Assembly (NCBI GenBank): GCA_964441235.1
Contig: CAYTUQ010000001.1
Location: 62,001-126,000, forward strand
Reading direction: 5' to 3'
Length of the DNA: 64,000 bases
DNA from: BS750m-G69 sp964441235
Lineage (GTDB): Bacteria > Fidelibacterota > UBA2242
Shown: positions 61,286-64,000 of the stretch, one piece after another
Layout of the letters: each line of letters begins with the position of its first letter
How positions within the stretch are numbered: position 1 is the first letter of the stretch
Notes under the pieces: model-generated
The model's database searches: none
Told to the model about the DNA's origin: nothing
Seen by the model: only the letters and a program-made list of their open reading frames with translations
Translations under genes and position numbers: made by a program

Positions 61286-62991
61286 TAACTAACCCCGCTG
61301 CTGTCAGTTTTTACGCTTACAGTTTTCCAGTAGATTTTTAAATTGTATTTGTTTTGTAGATTCTTAAATAGTTCTGATTCGATTCGGGAATGCTCAGACC
61401 TTGAATAATCAGACCTAACTTTTGGTTTTACTGATTCAAAAGGTTTTGGAGCAGATGAGTGTTTGTCAAGAACCTTGATGATAGAAAAACCTTTGCCAGA
61501 GGGTATTAAATCGTGATAGACAGTACCGGGCTCAAGAGTTTGCGCAATTTTCCCTATATCACCATATTGTTTATCTGTGATAAAACCCAGGTAGCCTTTG
61601 TTAGGTTTTTTTGTGAATCGGGTGGTGTACTTAGATGAAAGCGACTCGAAATCTTCACCTTTGAGTGTACGAGACAAGATATTTTTGGCGAGGTCTTTAT
61701 CTTTTAAGTATATTTCATGTACTTCTGCTGTCCTTGGGCTCATATAGAGATTAATTTTATTTTCTTCGTAGAAACTTCTTATTACTTCTTCGTTGAATAC
61801 TATTTTATCTGAGATTTCGGAGTGTTTGTATTCATTTAAGATAACCTGGTTCTTGTAATTATCAAGGACATTAATAACTTCTTTGTCTTTATTGAGCCCC
61901 ATTTTTATAGCTTTCTGATAAAATATATCTCCTAATACAGTATTTACTAAAAAATCACTTAGTGTTGATTTAGTGCTAAAGTTTGGAGGAATATTATTTG
62001 GAGATTTTTCAAGATGTTCAAGCAACATATTTTTATCGAAAGGTGTGTTTTTATATGAGATAAGGACTTCATTTGAGGGCAAACTTTTTAAAACATTGAT
62101 AGGACTTATTTTCTTGTTTTTATTGAAACTTATGATTAGACTGTTTATTGCATCCTCATGCAAGGTAACGTTATAATCCTTTTTTGTTTTCTCCAGTAGT
62201 CTAATGTATGTGCTTTGTAGCTCTTGCCTATGTGAACGAATAGAACTTCTTTTTAAATCATCTTTAATCTCTTTATAAGGGGGAACGTCTTTGCTTCTTC
62301 GGTCAGTAACCTTTATTATGTGGTAACCGAACCTGGTTAGAACAGGTTCTGATATTTGTCCTACTTTCATAGAAAAAGCGGTTTCTTGGAATTCTGGCTC
62401 CATTTTTCCCCAACTAAAGTAGCCTAAATCACCGGTTTTAGACGTTTTTTTATCATCAGAATATTCCTTTGATAATTCTTCGAAAGGGATTCCGGAGACA
62501 GCTAGTTTATATACTTCTATGGCTTTTTTATATGCTTTGTCCTTTGAGGATTCATGAGAGCCCGATTTTTCATCTAGCGATATAAGTATGTGACTTGCAC
62601 TTACTTCCACGCCCAAATTTTTATAAACGTTAATTAACAGTTTTTCTGTAATAATCGAATCAAGAATTGTACGGTCGAGGTAGAACCGTTTAAGCATTTC
62701 TATTTTATAATTGTCAACTTTTTCGACAACATCTTCTCTTTTATAGTAGCCCTTTTTAAAAGAGTCGTATTTCATTAATTCTTTTTTTGCAAAGGATAGA
62801 ACCCTATCTCTCTTCTGATCTTCTGTCAGATTAACAAACCTTTTTGGGGGAAGGGGCTTATAAAAATTGTCAACACTTATGTATTTTGAATCAATTTTTA
62901 AGAGAGCATCAGGTTCAGGCTTGCGACCACATTGTGAAAAGATTAACACGAAAAATGCTGCTAAAAACAGAATAGAAAATTTTTTACTCAT
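61285..62991 (-). CDS. PpiC-type peptidyl-prolyl isomerase, large lipoprotein
   Basis: The 568 residues begin with a signal (FLAAFFVLIFSQC) and are probably lipidated although Q before C is unusual. Two PpiC domains are visible, one with HILISLDEKSGSHESSKDK, TGDLGYFSWGKMEPEFQETA and TRFGYHIIKVTDRR, and a more diverged one with KGYLGFITDKQYGDIGKIA and GFSIIKVLDKHSS. It likely supports folding of outer membrane or surface proteins. Spacing to mfd is 25 bases. Confidence 0.85.
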   Translation of the reverse strand: MSKKFSILFLAAFFVLIFSQCGRKPEPDALLKIDSKYISVDNFYKPLPPKRFVNLTEDQKRDRVLSFAKKELMKYDSFKKGYYKREDVVEKVDNYKIEMLKRFYLDRTILDSIITEKLLINVYKNLGVEVSASHILISLDEKSGSHESSKDKAYKKAIEVYKLAVSGIPFEELSKEYSDDKKTSKTGDLGYFSWGKMEPEFQETAFSMKVGQISEPVLTRFGYHIIKVTDRRSKDVPPYKEIKDDLKRSSIRSHRQELQSTYIRLLEKTKKDYNVTLHEDAINSLIISFNKNKKISPINVLKSLPSNEVLISYKNTPFDKNMLLEHLEKSPNNIPPNFSTKSTLSDFLVNTVLGDIFYQKAIKMGLNKDKEVINVLDNYKNQVILNEYKHSEISDKIVFNEEVIRSFYEENKINLYMSPRTAEVHEIYLKDKDLAKNILSRTLKGEDFESLSSKYTTRFTKKPNKGYLGFITDKQYGDIGKIAQTLEPGTVYHDLIPSGKGFSIIKVLDKHSSAPKPFESVKPKVRSDYSRSEHSRIESELFKNLQNKYNLKIYWKTVSVKTDSSGVS

Positions 62992-63016
62992 AGAAAACCC
63001 CCTCTATTAAAAAACC

Positions 63017-64000
63017 TTATAAATTAATTGCCTTTTTTAGGAGATACAAGAAATGTTTTATAATAGGAAGAAAAAATTTATTTTTATAGAAGAGAATTAA
63101 TTGTAAATCAGTTCCGGGAAGAAACTTGTATGAAAGACCGATTTTATTAGAAGAGGTTTTAATGGAATTTATTAGAGTGTTATTTTTAAACGGATTCAGA
63201 TCAGTTATAGTTATTAGAGCGGAATTTTTAGAAAAAATTATCTTTGAAAAACCTAAGAGAGTACAGAGAACTCGTATTCGGCTGACCTCAAGGAGAGATA
63301 TTCCCTCATCCGGAATTTTTCCGAACCTATCTTTAAGTTCAGTTTTAATTATTTCAACCTGGTATAAATTATCAGCTTCAGATAATCTGCGGTAGAACTC
63401 AAGTCTTATAGAGGAAGATGATATGTAAGATTCTGGGAAGTAAGCGGGATTGGGGTATGAGATTTCTGCTTTGACTATTTTTGGTTTTTCATTCTGTTCT
63501 TTGTTTTCGCCCTTCATGCAATCTTGGAACGATTCTTTTAATATTTTAGTATAAAGGTTATATCCGACAGATTGAATGTACCCACTTTGCTCTAAACCAA
63601 AAATATTGCCGGCACCACGAATTTCAAGGTCTTTAGCAGCTATAGAGTATCCGGATCCAAGGGAAGTATATCTCTGAATGGTTTGAAGTCTTTTTATAGC
63701 TTTACCGTTTAGACGACTTATATGAGGAACAATAAGATAGGCGTAAGCTCTTCTATTAGCACGCCCAACACGTCCTCTAAGCTGATAAAGCTGCGCAAGA
63801 CCCATTTTATGCGCTCTATTGATAAAGATAGTATTAACATTTGAAATGTCTATTCCAGATTCTATAATAGTTGTTGTGACAAGAAGGTCAATATTATGGT
63901 TTATAAAATCTTTCATTATGGGCTCAATCTCTCGTTCGCTCATCTGTCCGTGTGCAAAACATATTCTTATATCTGGACAAAGGTCTGTTAATTTGGATGC
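63017..64000 (-). CDS. mfd: Transcription-repair coupling factor Mfd, C-terminal part (runs off the window)
   Basis: The reading frame is open to the window edge, so the true start lies beyond 64000. The visible 327 residues contain the end of the helicase domain (FAHGQMSEREIEPIM, VTTTIIESGIDISNVNTIFI, GLAQLYQLRGRVGRANRRAYAY) and the C-terminal TRCF domain (DLEIRGAGNIFGLEQSGYI, SSSIRLEFYRRLSEADN). Mfd removes stalled RNA polymerase at lesions and recruits UvrA. It precedes the PpiC genes. Confidence 0.93.
   Translation of the reverse strand, partial: ASKLTDLCPDIRICFAHGQMSEREIEPIMKDFINHNIDLLVTTTIIESGIDISNVNTIFINRAHKMGLAQLYQLRGRVGRANRRAYAYLIVPHISRLNGKAIKRLQTIQRYTSLGSGYSIAAKDLEIRGAGNIFGLEQSGYIQSVGYNLYTKILKESFQDCMKGENKEQNEKPKIVKAEISYPNPAYFPESYISSSSIRLEFYRRLSEADNLYQVEIIKTELKDRFGKIPDEGISLLEVSRIRVLCTLLGFSKIIFSKNSALITITDLNPFKNNTLINSIKTSSNKIGLSYKFLPGTDLQLILFYKNKFFLPIIKHFLYLLKKAINL

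Overview
The window is about 64 kb of AT-rich bacterial DNA in which almost every gene lies on the minus strand; the only convincing plus-strand gene is a GroES-like gene at 43580..43948. The content suggests an anaerobic, probably thermophilic, diderm bacterium of an uncultured lineage near the Fibrobacteres-Chlorobi-Bacteroidetes group. The evidence is lipoproteins with lipoboxes and Lgt, three SurA/PpiC-type folding factors, a secreted subtilase with a type IX-like C-terminal sorting tail, several MinD/Mrp-type ATPases with ferredoxin inserts and NifX-like proteins (anaerobic Fe-S biology), and an inositol-phosphate pathway typical of thermophiles. The lineage is inference. No rRNA, tRNA or CRISPR array was recognised.

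The left part (1..26 kb) is an accessory region with many partial duplications and decaying gene copies. It holds a chimeric TauE/MinD remnant, a split permease pair, a freestanding archaeal-type ThrRS editing domain, an Old Yellow Enzyme family oxidoreductase, a sirtuin, a FucI-like protein, AmrS, GpmA, an HD protein, a CooC-like ATPase, a DtxR-FeoA/FeoB iron system, YggS, a 10-TM permease, a NifX protein, a methyltransferase, an MFS transporter, MIP18, GroES, glutaredoxin, thioredoxin and three tandem methyltransferase copies, one of them dead. Broken copies of HD, YggS, the permease, the methyltransferase, TrxB and the DUF134 regulator lie 2 to 18 kb from intact versions in the same window. 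Two of the deletions lie exactly between short direct repeats.

The middle part (26..44 kb) contains two coupled MinD-ferredoxin ATPases with NifX, Lgt, TauE, a membrane protein, Mrp and TrxB, which look like an Fe-S/redox module. Next come a DUF364 protein, an aminotransferase, a methyltransferase and a compact operon for di-myo-inositol phosphate synthesis: inositol-phosphate synthase, fused IPCT/DIPP synthase, an HD hydrolase and a metallo-beta-lactamase-fold protein. A radical-SAM protein, a possibly foreign membrane-protein cassette and a DUF134-controlled operon (two glycine-rich small proteins, NifX, ferredoxin) complete it. The DUF134 promoter is readable in sequence, and its operator exists in a second copy in which both arms of the palindrome have changed together.

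The right part (44..64 kb) is housekeeping and envelope. It has an ECF sigma factor, an anti-sigma factor with periplasmic HEAT repeats, a lipoprotein built of about a dozen short TSGGD repeats and a secreted toast-rack protein. Then come the subtilase, PNP-DivIVA-YggT, gyrA-gyrB-dciA-recF-dnaN, an AT-rich gap that may be an origin, three PpiC/SurA proteins and the 3' part of mfd running off the window edge.
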